Assembly (NCBI GenBank): GCA_021774995.1
Contig: JAJFIM010000142.1
Location: 1 to 5,001 of the forward strand
From: Alphaproteobacteria bacterium
GTDB taxonomy: Bacteria > Pseudomonadota > Alphaproteobacteria > SMXP01
Direction: 5' to 3'
Length of the DNA stretch: 5,001 nucleotides
Below are positions 4,127 through 5,001 of the stretch, in pieces. Positions within the stretch are counted from its first letter, which is position 1; the number at the start of each line of letters is the position of its first letter. The position numbers and the translations under genes were made by a program. A model generated the notes under the pieces. It was not told where the DNA came from. It searched no databases and worked only from the letters and a program-made list of their open reading frames with translations.

Positions 4127-5001
4127 TCAGTTCAAGTTTAAATAATTTTCAAGCCAGCGAATATGATAATCGCCCGCCCGAAATTCCGGTTGTTCCAACA
4201 AATCGGAGAACAGGGGAATCGTCGTTTCGACGCCTTCAATGACGAATTCCTGCAAGGCGCGCTCAAGACGCATCAGGCAGTCTTCGCGCGTTTGGCCATG
4301 AACGATGAGTTTGCCTATCAGGCTGTCATAATATGGGGGTATGACGTAATTGGAATAAAGTGACGAATCCACCCGGACGCCTGGACCGCCCGGCGCGTGA
4401 TAATGGGTGACGCGCCCAGGCGCGGGCATAAAGGTTTTGGGGTTTTCCGCATTAATCCGGCATTCAATGGCGTGGCCGCGTATCTGTATATCGTCTTGAC
4501 TGTGGCTGTGTTGGTGTCCATCGGCGATGCGTATTTGTTCAATGATCAAATCCAATCCGGTGATCATTTCCGTCACGGGATGTTCAACCTGAATACGCGT
4601 GTTCATTTCGATAAAATAAAATTCACCATTTTCAAAAAGAAACTCTACCGTTCCTACGCCTTTGTAATTTATTTTCTGCATGGCGCGCGCGACGACTCCG
4701 CCAATTTCATTTCTCACAGCCAGGCTAAGCGCCGGTGAGGGCGCTTCTTCCAGAATCTTCTGGTGACGGCGCTGCAAAGAACAATCACGCTCGCCCAGAT
4801 GAATGGCGTTGCCCTTTCCATCGGCTAAAACCTGAATTTCTATATGGCGGGGACGCTCCAAAAATTTTTCCATGTAGATCGTGTCGTCGTCGAACGCCAT
4901 TTTCGATTCAGCGCGCGCCGTGGAGAGCGCAGCCAGTAATTGGCTTTCTTCCCTCACGATCTGCATGCCCCGGCCGCCGCCCCCGGCCGCCGCTTTGAGC
5001 A
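4127..5001 (-). CDS. accC: Acetyl-CoA carboxylase biotin carboxylase subunit, 5' end outside the window
   Basis: AccC carboxylates the biotin on AccB using ATP and bicarbonate, the first half-reaction of malonyl-CoA formation for fatty-acid synthesis. The window holds the C-terminal 290 or so residues, equivalent to E. coli residues 158-447, so about 157 N-terminal residues are missing. The fragment opens in the ATP-grasp glycine loop KAAAGGGGRGM (K equals E. coli K159). MEKFLERPRHIEIQVLAD carries H209. ERDCSLQRRHQKILEEAP and EFLFENGEFYFIEMNTRIQ follow, with the metal and bicarbonate residues matching E276, E288, N290, R292 and E296. IECRINAE holds R338. PGGPGVRVDS and PPYYDSLIGKLI belong to the C-terminal biotin_carb_C domain. 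The frame is intact and ends LENYLNLN. The ATG at 4966 is internal, not the start. accB would be expected upstream, beyond 5001, from usual gene order. The family's close relatives, pyruvate and propionyl-CoA carboxylase subunits, continue past this point, whereas this one ends like AccC. Confidence 0.96.
   Translation of the reverse strand, partial: LKAAAGGGGRGMQIVREESQLLAALSTARAESKMAFDDDTIYMEKFLERPRHIEIQVLADGKGNAIHLGERDCSLQRRHQKILEEAPSPALSLAVRNEIGGVVARAMQKINYKGVGTVEFLFENGEFYFIEMNTRIQVEHPVTEMITGLDLIIEQIRIADGHQHSHSQDDIQIRGHAIECRINAENPKTFMPAPGRVTHYHAPGGPGVRVDSSLYSNYVIPPYYDSLIGKLIVHGQTREDCLMRLERALQEFVIEGVETTIPLFSDLLEQPEFRAGDYHIRWLENYLNLN

Noticed and set aside
4397..4738. 113-codon plus-strand open frame
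   Set aside because: It is the complement of accC, which is unmistakable on the minus strand.
4967..5001. Very GC-rich repeat-like stretch at the right edge
   Set aside because: It is the coding sequence of the glycine-rich ATP-grasp loop of accC read on the minus strand.

Overview
The window looks like ordinary chromosomal DNA from an alphaproteobacterium of moderate GC content. The main reason is gene content: a bacterial homologue of the mitochondrial complex I accessory subunit NDUFA12 and a DUF2155 protein, both families typical of Alphaproteobacteria, lie beside mlaD, aat and accC. I cannot name the genus.

Layout. Positions 1-343 hold no convincing gene. They contain an 18-bp imperfect palindrome, a possible decayed insertion-sequence end, and a promoter-like region with a CtrA-like TTAAC direct repeat. 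A stand-alone response regulator follows (344-862, +). After a 116-bp gap comes a tightly spaced plus-strand run that is probably one transcription unit: the NDUFA12-family protein (979-1386), an MlaD/MCE-domain lipid-transport protein (1449-1910), a class I SAM-dependent methyltransferase (about 1950-2726) and a secreted DUF2155 protein (2742-3527). Converging on it from the right is a minus-strand pair: accC (biotin carboxylase, 5' end outside the window, 4127-5001) followed 12 bp later by aat (leucyl/phenylalanyl-tRNA-protein transferase, 3464-4114). The two runs overlap by 64 bp at their 3' ends.

How the genes work together. The plus-strand run combines a respiratory complex I subunit, an envelope lipid-transport component, a methyltransferase of unknown substrate and an envelope protein of unknown function. 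The grouping looks like general cell-envelope and energy housekeeping rather than one pathway. On the minus strand, AccC performs the first half-reaction of fatty-acid synthesis, and Aat tags proteins for the N-end rule ClpS/ClpAP pathway. They seem to share only transcription.

I found no defence system, CRISPR array, tRNA, rRNA, intact mobile element or clear terminator, and nothing that stands out as a new system. The points most worth a second look are the methyltransferase next to the complex I gene, the low-complexity linker and undefined role of the DUF2155 protein, the convergent gene overlap, and the upstream intergenic region.
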